From NCBI GenBank assembly GCA_009773995.1, contig VSMY01000052.1, forward strand, positions 1 to 17,356: DNA of 17,356 bases, in the 5' to 3' direction. Position 1 is the first letter of the stretch, and the number at the start of each line of letters is the position of its first letter. Positions 6,940-13,303 of this stretch are shown piece by piece. The translations under genes and the position numbers were made by a program. This DNA is from Oscillibacter sp. (lineage in GTDB: Bacteria > Bacillota > Clostridia > Oscillospirales > Oscillospiraceae). Under the pieces are notes generated by a model. It saw only the letters and a program-made list of their open reading frames with translations. It was not told where the DNA came from and did no database searches.

Positions 6940-8466
6940 TTACACCGGGGTCTTCTTCTTCGCGCCCAGCTTTTTGCGGACGGCCTTCACCGTCGGGGTC
7001 AGGATCAGCACCAGGAACACCGCCAGAAGCACCAGCTTCAGCGGGGAGTCGGCAAAGATGCCCAGACTGCCCCGGGAGGCGATGAACGCCTTGCGCATGT
7101 TCTCCTCCAGCATGGGAGCCAGCACGAAAGCCAGCAGCATGGGCGCCGTGGGGAAGCCGTTCTTGTCCAGCAGGTAGCCCACGATGCCGGAGACAAACAT
7201 GACCATCACGCCGTACATGGAATTGGAGGTGGAGTAGGCTCCCACGATGCACACACAGGTGATGATGGGGATCATGTACTTCACGGGGACGCTGAGAATT
7301 TTAATCAGGAACGGAATCACCAGGATGGCCACCAGGAGCGTAAAGATGTTGGCCACGTACATGGAGGAAATCAGGCCCCAGCAGAAGTCCGGATTCGTGT
7401 CGAACAGCAGGGGACCGGGGTTCAATCCCCACATCATCAATCCGCCCAGCAGCACCGCGCCGGTGCCGGAGCCCGGGATGCCCAGGGCCAGCAGAGGGGC
7501 GAACGCGCCCGCCGCCGCCGCGTTGTTGGCCGCCTCGGAGGCCGCGATGCCCTCGATGGCGCCGGTGCCCATGGGTTCCTCGCTTTTGAACTTCTTCTGC
7601 ATGGCGTAGCCCACCATGGACCCCGTCGTCGCGCCGGAGCCGGGGAGCACGCCCACAAAGGTTCCCACAAAGCCGGAACGGAGGACGGGCGGCAGCATGC
7701 GCTTCAGGTCATGGCCCGTGGGCATGGAGTCCTTGATGGAGAGCTTTTGCTTGCTGTCGTCGCCGGCCCGTTTTTGCTCGTCGGCCTCCCGCTCGTTGAT
7801 GAGCTTGATGACCTGGGCGAAGCCCACGCAGCCGATGATGAAGGGGGTGAAGGGGATGCCGCCCAAGAGGTACATGTTGCCGAACTCGTACCGGGGCGCG
7901 CCGGAGAGGGTGTCCATGCCGATGGAGGCCACCAGGATGCCCAGCATGGTAATCACGATGCCCTTGATGGGATTCTCTCCGATGAGCCAGCTGATGGAGG
8001 TCATGGCGATCAGCAGGATGATGGTCATTTCCGCGTAGCCGAACATCAAGCCGATGGTGGCCAGGCCGGAGGCGGTGACGGTCAAAATCAGGATGCCGAT
8101 GGTGCCGCCGATGAAGCTGGCCAGGTTGGCGGTCATCAGCGCCTGGCCGGGGCGGCCCTTCCGGGCCATGGGATAGCCGTCCAGGGCGGTGGTGATGGCC
8201 GGGGAGTCGCCGGGGATGTTCAGCAATATGGCGCTGAAGGAGCCGCCGTACATATTGGCGTAGTAGAGAGCGCCCAGCATGATGATGGCGGTGGTGGGGT
8301 TGAACTTGTAGGTCAGGGGCAGCAGCAGCGCGCAGCCCGCCAGGGAGCCGATGCCGGGCATGGCGCCCACCACCAGGCCCAGGACGGCGCCCAGGAGGCA
8401 TACGCCGATGTTCTCAGGGGCCAGGGCCACCTGGAAGCCCGCCAGCAGAGACGCAAAGTTTTCCAT
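6940..8466 (-). CDS. tctA: TctA large permease of the tripartite tricarboxylate transporter
   Basis: This 508-residue integral membrane protein has about ten to twelve hydrophobic segments. It carries TctA hallmarks: a near-N-terminal GAMPGIG (34-40) followed by LLPLTYKFNP, then YYANMYGGSFSAILLNIPGDSPA (from about 68), and a second PGSGATTG plus LGIPGSGTGAVLLGG in the C-half. The length is typical (about 500). With TctB and TctC it forms a secondary transporter driven by an ion gradient that imports a carboxylate caught by TctC. It is 19 bp after tctB and 65 bp before tctC. GGGAGGG about ten bases upstream supports the start. Confidence in the family is high; substrate specificity lies mainly in TctC and is unknown. 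Confidence 0.96.
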   Translation of the reverse strand: MENFASLLAGFQVALAPENIGVCLLGAVLGLVVGAMPGIGSLAGCALLLPLTYKFNPTTAIIMLGALYYANMYGGSFSAILLNIPGDSPAITTALDGYPMARKGRPGQALMTANLASFIGGTIGILILTVTASGLATIGLMFGYAEMTIILLIAMTSISWLIGENPIKGIVITMLGILVASIGMDTLSGAPRYEFGNMYLLGGIPFTPFIIGCVGFAQVIKLINEREADEQKRAGDDSKQKLSIKDSMPTGHDLKRMLPPVLRSGFVGTFVGVLPGSGATTGSMVGYAMQKKFKSEEPMGTGAIEGIAASEAANNAAAAGAFAPLLALGIPGSGTGAVLLGGLMMWGLNPGPLLFDTNPDFCWGLISSMYVANIFTLLVAILVIPFLIKILSVPVKYMIPIITCVCIVGAYSTSNSMYGVMVMFVSGIVGYLLDKNGFPTAPMLLAFVLAPMLEENMRKAFIASRGSLGIFADSPLKLVLLAVFLVLILTPTVKAVRKKLGAKKKTPV

Positions 8467-8485
8467 ATTCCAACGTCCCTCCCTT

Positions 8486-8944
8486 TTACAGAATCATGTC
8501 CAGCAGCAGACCCATGGGGAAGCGGATCTGGAGCCAGAAGGTGAACACGCCCAGGATGATGGCGGCCATGATGAGCTCAATGATCACGATGACCTTCCAG
8601 GAGGCGCGCTCCACGAATTTCAGCCAGAGCAAAATGTAGATGAGGCAGCTGGGCACCAGGCCGATGATAAAGGTGCAGAGGATGATGGCCGCCGCGCCCA
8701 GCATGACCATCAGCTCATTGCGGTTGTAGCGGACCGCCTCGCTGTCCTTGTCCCGGGCAATCTGGAAAAAGCAGGCCACGCTGGAAACCAGCAGCACCAC
8801 GGCGATGATGATGGGGAAAAAGCCGGGGGTGGGCTGGCCCTTCCAGAAGCCGTAGTCCTTCAAGCCTACCAGGATGAACACCAGGGAGAACACGATGGTG
8901 GCCAGGGGAATCACGGTACGCAGGTTGAATTTTTTCTTCTCCAA
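8486..8944 (-). CDS. tctB: TctB small permease of the tripartite tricarboxylate transporter (TTG start)
   Basis: This 152-residue protein has four clear hydrophobic segments (about 11-27, 41-62, 79-108 and 118-138) and the short DYGFWKGQPTPGFFPIIIA stretch typical of TctB. It is the poorly conserved small membrane subunit that pairs with TctA. No ATG is available in frame before the first membrane segment. The likely start is TTG at 8944, giving MEKKKFNL, with AAAGGAG about eleven bases upstream. The gene lies 26 bp after pdxA and 19 bp before tctA. The call rests on topology, length and position between PdxA and TctA as much as on sequence motifs. Confidence 0.9.
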   Translation of the reverse strand: MEKKKFNLRTVIPLATIVFSLVFILVGLKDYGFWKGQPTPGFFPIIIAVVLLVSSVACFFQIARDKDSEAVRYNRNELMVMLGAAAIILCTFIIGLVPSCLIYILLWLKFVERASWKVIVIIELIMAAIILGVFTFWLQIRFPMGLLLDMIL

Positions 8945-8970
8945 AGCAGATCTCTCTCCTTTCAGCGGCC

Positions 8971-9984
8971 TCAGCCGGAGACCTTCTCACGCTTCGCCAG
9001 GGCCATTTTCGCGGTGGTGCGGACGGCCCGCTCGAAGGAATCGGTGGTAACGCTGGCCTTGCCCACCTTGTCGAAGGCGGTACCGTGGGCGCAGGTGGCG
9101 ATGGGATAGGGCTGGCCTCCCGCCACGGTGATGCAGCGCTGGAAGCCCACCAGCTTCAGGGCGATCTGCCCCTGGTCGTGGTACATGGTGACCACCACGT
9201 CGAAGTCCCCCGCCAAGGCGCTGATGAACAGCGTGTCGGCGGAATAGGGGCCGGTGACGTTCCAGCCGGTCTCCTCCACCACTTTTTTAATAGTGGGCTC
9301 GATGACGTCCACTTCCTCCCGGCCGCACAGGCCGAACTCGCCGCAGTGGGGATTCAGGGCCGCCACGGCGATGCGGGGCTTGTGGCCCAGGCTCTCGCCG
9401 GTGATCTCGCCCAGCTCGATGGCTTCCCGCAGGGTGGTCTCGTTGATGATGGAGCTGACCTCGCTGATGGGCACATGGCTGGTGGTCCGGACGGTCATGA
9501 GGTCGTCCATCATATTGACCTCACAGAAGGGGGTGGTGAGGTTGAACGCGTGGGCCAGATAGGTGTGCTCGCTTTCGTCGTGGAGCCCCGCCATCTTCAT
9601 GGCGCCTTTGTGGAAGGGGCCGAAGACGAAACCCTCGATCTTCCCGGCCTTGCAGAGCTCGATGCCGGTGTCCAGCTGCCTGAGGTCGCCGGCCCCGCAG
9701 TAGGCGCTGGCCTCGCCGTAGACCACCTGGGCGGGATCCTGGTCCTTCAAGTCCAGCACGGGAAAGCCCTTGGACCAGTCGCACTCGCCGAGGTCGTTTA
9801 CCACGTAGTGGGGCACGTCGCCCCCCACAACCTTCAGCCCGTGCTCGAACATGCGCAGGTCTCCAATGATGACGGGGCGGCAGTAGTCCTTGTAGTAATC
9901 CTTCACGGCCAGCATAGCCACCAGCTCCGGGCCAACGCCGGCGGAGTTGCCCAGAAGGACGCCGAGGATAGGCTTTTCACTCAT
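8971..9984 (-). CDS. pdxA: PdxA-family 4-phospho-hydroxyacid dehydrogenase, probably catabolic PdxA2 type
   Basis: This 337-residue protein is full length for PdxA. Substrate-binding His140-Thr141 (SEHTYLAHA) and metal ligands His170, His213 (NPHCGEFG) and His269 (MYHDQGQIALK) fit the E. coli PdxA positions, and GPFHKG (122-127) is conserved. PdxA oxidises 4-phosphohydroxy-threonine in vitamin B6 synthesis. PdxA2 relatives oxidise 4-phospho-D-threonate or -erythronate to dihydroxyacetone phosphate and CO2 in acid-sugar breakdown. As first gene of a transporter operon behind a sigma-54 promoter, a catabolic role is much more likely. The partner DUF1537 kinase is not in the window, so either it lies past the left edge or this enzyme works on another substrate. 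GGAGG eight bases upstream fixes the start. Confidence 0.9.
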   Translation of the reverse strand: MSEKPILGVLLGNSAGVGPELVAMLAVKDYYKDYCRPVIIGDLRMFEHGLKVVGGDVPHYVVNDLGECDWSKGFPVLDLKDQDPAQVVYGEASAYCGAGDLRQLDTGIELCKAGKIEGFVFGPFHKGAMKMAGLHDESEHTYLAHAFNLTTPFCEVNMMDDLMTVRTTSHVPISEVSSIINETTLREAIELGEITGESLGHKPRIAVAALNPHCGEFGLCGREEVDVIEPTIKKVVEETGWNVTGPYSADTLFISALAGDFDVVVTMYHDQGQIALKLVGFQRCITVAGGQPYPIATCAHGTAFDKVGKASVTTDSFERAVRTTAKMALAKREKVSG

Positions 9985-10060
9985 AAATCATACCTCCACA
10001 AATCATCTTTTATCCGCGAAATGCCTCCGGTTTCCGCGAACTCGCTTCGGCAGATAATAT

Positions 10061-10077
10061 AGCAAAATTCATGCCAA
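10061..10077 (-). promoter_or_regulatory. Sigma-54 (-24/-12) promoter of the pdxA-tct operon
   Basis: The minus strand reads TTGGCATGAATTTTGCT, an exact match to TGGCAY-N5-TTGCW, with GG and GC ten bases apart. Transcription would begin near 10050, leaving a leader of about 65 bases before pdxA. No good sigma-A promoter is visible at this spot. The activator required by sigma-54 is encoded in the same operon (3876-5750). Confidence 0.88.
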
Positions 10078-10120
10078 AACTATAGCTTTCGCTGTTCCCG
10101 GTTTAGGAGGGCTTTCTTTT

Positions 10121-10138
10121 TGTGAATTATGTGTGAAT
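10121..10138. repeat. Direct repeat TGTGAAT, 11 bp apart
   Basis: TGTGAAT occurs at 10121 and 10132, one helical turn apart, 45-65 bp upstream of the sigma-54 -24 element. A second 7-bp direct repeat with the same 11-bp step, TTCCAGG, lies at 10196 and 10207. They may be protein-binding sites or chance. Confidence 0.3.
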
Positions 10139-10187
10139 GAATTGTCAAGATTTCGGCAAAGTCACCAGGGGGAAACTGACAAGACCG

Positions 10188-10228
10188 GCGCTGTTTTCCA
10201 GGAGAGTTCCAGGCAAATTATACAGCGC
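10188..10228. repeat. GCGCTGT/ACAGCGC inverted repeat
   Basis: Seven-base perfect arms at 10188-10194 and 10222-10228 flank 27 bases that hold the TTCCAGG direct repeat. It lies between the sigma-54 promoter and the GAAACA cluster. It could shape the DNA loop or bind a regulator; no family match is recognised. Confidence 0.3.
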
Positions 10229-10248
10229 GGGAGGGCCTAAGAAAAGTA

Positions 10249-10334
10249 TGAAACATAATTTGAAACAATTGAAACATTTTGTTTCGCGCGTTTCGGATGA
10301 AACACGCCGCCGCACTTTTCTGAAACAGGAAACA
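10249..10334. promoter_or_regulatory. GAAACA half-site cluster: probable enhancer (UAS) of the PrpR-type activator
   Basis: Eight copies of a GAAACA/TGTTTC-like half-site fall in 86 bp: TGAAACA at 10249, 10261, 10270, 10298 and 10321, GGAAACA at 10328, and the reverse TGTTTCG at 10280 and CGTTTCG at 10289. Two dyads stand out: GAAACA-TTT-TGTTTC (10271-10285) and CGTTTCG-GA-TGAAACA (10289-10304). The cluster is about 175-260 bp upstream of the -24 element, the usual range for sigma-54 enhancers. A weaker dyad, TGAAACG...CGTTTCC, follows at 10430-10449. Binding by the 3876-5750 product is inferred from position and dyad symmetry. Confidence 0.7.
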
Positions 10335-10375
10335 ATTGGATGTTCAAATCGTCAAGCCGCTTCCGCCGACAGGCA

Positions 10376-10417
10376 AACCGGCGGGGCCCGCCGCTGCCGC
10401 GACAGGCCCTGCCGGTT
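10376..10417. repeat. 13-bp imperfect inverted repeat in the iolB-pdxA gap
   Basis: AACCGGCGGGGCC (10376-10388) pairs with GGCCCTGCCGGTT (10405-10417) with one G/T position, around a 16-base loop. No T-run follows on either strand. It lies between the end of the inositol run and the enhancer cluster, so a weak terminator or insulating hairpin is possible. Confidence 0.5.
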
Positions 10418-10471
10418 CATCCGGGACGCTGAAACGAAACCGCGTTTCCCGCTAACGACATTCTTTTTTGC

Positions 10472-10496
10472 TCGCCTCCGCTTTCGGCGCAGGCGA
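10472..10496 (-). terminator. Possible hairpin terminator after iolB (no U-tract)
   Basis: Two bases past the iolB stop the minus strand can fold TCGCCT-G-CGC, loop CGAAA, GCG-G-AGGCGA: nine pairs with one internal mismatch. What follows is GCAAAAAAG rather than T residues, so this is not a canonical intrinsic terminator. Its place at the very end of the inositol run still suggests a 3'-end role. Confidence 0.4.
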
Positions 10497-10498
10497 AA

Positions 10499-11281
10499 TC
10501 AGACCTCGTGGAGCCAGGTGTAGCGCTCGTCCTCGCAGCGGTCGGTCTGAAGCCAGGGATTGCCGTCCAGGTGGCGGATCATCCAGGCCGTGTACATCTG
10601 GAAGCCCGGAGCCACGGCCTGGGGGTGGAGCGCCCCGCCGGGGATGGCGGAGAAGCTGTGGTCCACGCTCTTGAACACCTCGTCCCCTACAAAGCTGGCC
10701 CCGAAGCCCTCGGGCCGGTCAAAGAGGAAGAAGTAGGTCTCCGGCTGGGGGTGCCGGTGGGGCAGATACCCGGACCAATTGCCCCGGTCGTTCAGCACCT
10801 CTCCCAGGACCATGTTGGAGTCCGGGCAGACGTCGTGGTCGAAAATGGTGTTGACCCGCCGTTTTGCAACATCCCCGAACTTGCCCACACAGGAGTATTT
10901 CCAGGGAGCGTCCTCCGGCTGGTAGAGGCGGCTGGGGAAGCTCCTCTCGTTCTTCGTGCACTGGACCAGAATTTCCGCTCCCGTCTCCGCGGTGACGGCG
11001 ATCTCCACCCCGCCGGAGGCGTGGACGCACCAGGGGCCCTCGGTGAAGACGTTCCGCCGGGCGGCCTCGGCCCGCTGGGTCTCCCAGGTATAGGTCACTC
11101 TGCCGCTGAGCAGCAGCACCGCGATTTCCTCGCCGGGACGGCAGAAGCTGCGGGTCTCCCCCGCCTTCATTTGATAGACCCGTACGTCCATCAGCATGGC
11201 GGCGTAGTCCCCCTCGTAGGTGGTAAGGACCATTTCACCGCGTCCGTCAAACTTGGGATAGCCGAATACCTTGCTCATCAT
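10499..11281 (-). CDS. iolB: 5-deoxy-glucuronate isomerase IolB
   Basis: This 260-residue bicupin protein matches IolB, which converts 5-deoxy-D-glucuronate to 2-deoxy-5-keto-D-gluconate in inositol breakdown. The metal site is visible in the C-terminal cupin: His175 and His177 (LPHRHP), Glu181 (ETYFF) and His219 (ALHPQ), with the family stretch LFDRPEGFG. The start is either of two adjacent ATG codons; AAAGGAG is four bases from the first (11281) and seven from the second (11278), so the second may be preferred. It is last of the inositol run, 79 bp after iolI. The genes that make its substrate (iolE, iolD) are not in the window. Confidence 0.92.
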   Translation of the reverse strand: MMSKVFGYPKFDGRGEMVLTTYEGDYAAMLMDVRVYQMKAGETRSFCRPGEEIAVLLLSGRVTYTWETQRAEAARRNVFTEGPWCVHASGGVEIAVTAETGAEILVQCTKNERSFPSRLYQPEDAPWKYSCVGKFGDVAKRRVNTIFDHDVCPDSNMVLGEVLNDRGNWSGYLPHRHPQPETYFFLFDRPEGFGASFVGDEVFKSVDHSFSAIPGGALHPQAVAPGFQMYTAWMIRHLDGNPWLQTDRCEDERYTWLHEV

Positions 11282-11360
11282 AATGCTCCTTTTTGCTGTT
11301 TCAAATCAGGCCGAAAGCCCCGGCATTGCCGGGGCCGTTCGGACGGCTTTAGATGTAGTT

Positions 11361-12221
11361 TTACCAGTACTTCTCCACATGGGCCCGGGTGACCTCGGCG
11401 GCCTTCTTGATGTTTTCCTCGCTGGAGAGCTTGTAGTAGTCGGGCCGGAAAACCTCGATGGTGCAGACATCCCCCTCGAAGCCGATTTTTTTCAGGGTAT
11501 CGGCAAAACGCTTGTGGTCCAGGCAATCGCCGGGCTCGCCGGGCCAGATTCGCTTTTCGTCGTTGTTGTAGGACGCGCCGCAGGGCATGTTTTCCGTGCC
11601 GTTCAGGTGCCAGACGAAGATTTTCTTTCCGTCGGCCTTCTCCAGGGCATCCCAGCCGGAGGCCATGGCGTTGAAGTGGAACTGGTCCAGGGTCACGCCC
11701 ACCAGGGGGGAGTTCACCTCCTCCACAATGGCGTAGGCGTACTCAAAGCGGTTGATGGACATGGTCGGCGCGCCGCAGAACTCCAGGGACAGCTTGATGC
11801 CGTGGGGCTCCACCTTTTTAACCATCTCCTTGAGGACAGCCACGGCGTCGTCCTTGATTTCGTCCACGGTGGCGGGGACCGTCAGGTCCATGGAGGGCAC
11901 TACGACGATCATCCTGCAGTCCAGAATTTGGCAGCGGCGAATGATCTCGTCCAGCTGGGCCATGACGGCGTCCTTCTCCGCCTGGGTCTTTTTCATGTTG
12001 AAGAAAATCAGGGCGTTATAGGACAGCATCTTCAGCTTGTGGCTCCGGAAGAAGTCCCCCATCTGCTCCAGGGTGTACTTCCCGGCGGCCAGCTCCCGGT
12101 CCAGGCACTCGGACTGGACGTCGATGTAGTCAAAGCCGTACTTCTCGCACAGGGCCAGGTCCTCCAGCACGGAGTGGTTCTCGCAGAAGCGGTTGCAGCC
12201 TTCGTTGAATCCGATTTTCAT
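11361..12221 (-). CDS. iolI: Inosose isomerase IolI-like TIM-barrel protein
   Basis: This 286-residue protein is close to B. subtilis IolI (278 residues), which interconverts 2-keto-myo-inositol and 1-keto-D-chiro-inositol. The four metal ligands of IolI are all present in order: Glu147 (LSLEF), Asp179 (VTLDQFHF), His205 (FVWHLNG) and Glu256 (CTIEVFRP). The C-terminal stretch RIWPGEPG...FRPDYYKLSSEE also follows IolI. It probably links D-chiro-inositol and scyllo/myo-inosose metabolism to the neighbouring dehydrogenase. AAGGAG lies eight bases before the ATG, and a good sigma-A promoter (12259-12287) lies just upstream. Other sugar phosphate isomerases/epimerases share the fold, but the motif match favours IolI. 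Confidence 0.87.
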   Translation of the reverse strand: MKIGFNEGCNRFCENHSVLEDLALCEKYGFDYIDVQSECLDRELAAGKYTLEQMGDFFRSHKLKMLSYNALIFFNMKKTQAEKDAVMAQLDEIIRRCQILDCRMIVVVPSMDLTVPATVDEIKDDAVAVLKEMVKKVEPHGIKLSLEFCGAPTMSINRFEYAYAIVEEVNSPLVGVTLDQFHFNAMASGWDALEKADGKKIFVWHLNGTENMPCGASYNNDEKRIWPGEPGDCLDHKRFADTLKKIGFEGDVCTIEVFRPDYYKLSSEENIKKAAEVTRAHVEKYW

Positions 12222-12258
12222 GGCTCATTCTCCTTATCGTTCCTTAATCGTTCCATAA

Positions 12259-12287
12259 ATTGTATACCCGGCGGCGGGATTTTTCAA
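12259..12287 (-). promoter_or_regulatory. Sigma-A promoter before iolI
   Basis: On the minus strand TTGAAA (12282-12287) and TACAAT (12259-12264) are separated by exactly 17 bp, with transcription expected near 12252, about 30 bases before the iolI start. It gives iolI and iolB a promoter separate from that of iolG. Confidence 0.55.
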
Positions 12288-12291
12288 GTGT

Positions 12292-12328
12292 GCGGGAACG
12301 CCCAGCCGTTTCCGATTGGGCGTCCCGC
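12292..12328 (-). terminator. Hairpin between the IolH-like gene and iolI
   Basis: GCGGGAACGCCCA (12292-12304) pairs with TGGGCGTCCCGC (12317-12328): twelve pairs with one bulged A and a 12-base loop. On the minus strand it is followed by ACACTTGAAAAAT, which lacks a U-tract but contains the -35 box of the next promoter. It could be a partial terminator or an mRNA stability element. A 12-bp palindrome, CGGGAGCTCCCG, also lies at 12349-12360. Confidence 0.45.
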
Positions 12329-12362
12329 GGAGAAAAGAAGTATGTAAGCGGGAGCTCCCGTC

Positions 12363-13283
12363 TTACTTGTTCAAAAGCTCGCTCTGGATGCGCTCCAGGG
12401 CCTCGGGGGCCTGTTTGTCCATCTTCTCCGGGAAGCCGAAATAGCTCACGCAGATGATGTTGTCCCCGCCCGCCTTGGGCGCGTCGGGTTTCAGCTGCTT
12501 ATTGGCGAAATCCATCTCCCGCAGGGTCTCAAAGATGCCGTCGAAGTCCACTTCGCCCTCGCCCATGGCGGTGTGCTGGTGGATGGTCACATCCGCCCGG
12601 CCCCGCTGGTTCAGCCAGGGGGGATTCAGGATGTACCGGCAGTCCTTCGTCTGGTTCCAGGTGTCCGCCAGCAGAACGTGGGTCAGCTCGTCGCCGGCGT
12701 ATTTCAGCATGTGCCGCACGTCGCCCTTGCCCTGGTCGTAGAAGAAGCCGTGGGAGGCGGAGTAGACGTAGCCCAGATTCTTGGAGCGGAAGGACTTCAC
12801 AATATCGCAGGTCTCGTCGTTCAGCTCGCAGAAGTCATAGGGGTGGGACTGAATCTCCACCCGGAGCCCTTCCCGCTCGATGATGGGCAGCAGCTCCTCC
12901 ATGGAGCGGAAGAACATGCCGTTGCAGATTTCCTGCTGGTTGGGGTCCCCGGAGAACTCGGTGTTGATGACGGGCACCCCCATGTCCACGGCGATCTGGA
13001 TCATCCGCTTCCAGTTGGCCACGGCGTGCCGGCGCTGCTCCTCGGTGGGGCCGGACCAGCGGTAGACCACGATGAAGGAGGAAATCTCCACGCCGGTCTC
13101 TTTGAGGGCCTTGCGGTACTCCTCCTCGCACTCCTTGGAGAACAGGGGGTGCTTGTAAAAGGGATTGATGCGGGGATGGGGGGATTGCTCGATGTATTTA
13201 TAGCCCCAGTCGGCCACCTTGCGGACGTAATCCTTAATGGGCATCTGCTTGGCTAAGACGTCGACGTCAAATGCGATTTTCAT
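12363..13283 (-). CDS. IolH-like sugar phosphate isomerase/epimerase (TIM barrel)
   Basis: This 306-residue protein belongs to the xylose isomerase-like/AP-endonuclease 2 TIM-barrel superfamily. It has VINTEFSGDP, a glutamate in RVEIQSHPYDF, the HVLLADTWN stretch and HQHTAMGEGEVDFDGIF near the end; such E/D/H positions usually bind a divalent metal. The NPP...HQH...GEGEV.FD pattern resembles what I recall of IolH from B. subtilis, a protein of inositol operons whose reaction is not well defined. IolE (inosose dehydratase) is the same superfamily, so an IolE-like dehydratase role cannot be excluded, which matters because no other IolE candidate is here. It follows iolG by 20 bp, with AAAGGAG eight bases before the start. 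Confidence 0.75.
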   Translation of the reverse strand: MKIAFDVDVLAKQMPIKDYVRKVADWGYKYIEQSPHPRINPFYKHPLFSKECEEEYRKALKETGVEISSFIVVYRWSGPTEEQRRHAVANWKRMIQIAVDMGVPVINTEFSGDPNQQEICNGMFFRSMEELLPIIEREGLRVEIQSHPYDFCELNDETCDIVKSFRSKNLGYVYSASHGFFYDQGKGDVRHMLKYAGDELTHVLLADTWNQTKDCRYILNPPWLNQRGRADVTIHQHTAMGEGEVDFDGIFETLREMDFANKQLKPDAPKAGGDNIICVSYFGFPEKMDKQAPEALERIQSELLNK

Positions 13284-13303
13284 AGAGGGCGCTCCTTTCT
13301 AAA

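Noticed and set aside
6910..8544. Open frame of 544 codons on the plus strand opposite tctA
   Set aside because: A His/Gln/Gly-rich antisense frame; TctA on the minus strand is unambiguous.
8971..9984. Vitamin B6 biosynthesis role for the PdxA homologue
   Set aside because: It leads a transporter and catabolic operon under a sigma-54 promoter and no other B6 gene is near. The catabolic PdxA2 reading is preferred, though not proven.
10051..10080. Sigma-A promoter using TATATT or TATTAT before pdxA
   Set aside because: No acceptable -35 box lies at 16-18 bp spacing, while the sigma-54 element is exact.
10249..10334. Short repeats considered as a CRISPR remnant
   Set aside because: The repeat unit is six to seven bases, occurs in both orientations and has irregular spacing of 9-23 bp. 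It fits an operator array, not a CRISPR.
10137..10523. 128-codon plus-strand frame in the iolB-pdxA gap
   Set aside because: No ribosome site before its ATG, Arg-rich low-complexity product, and it runs through the enhancer array and into iolB antisense.
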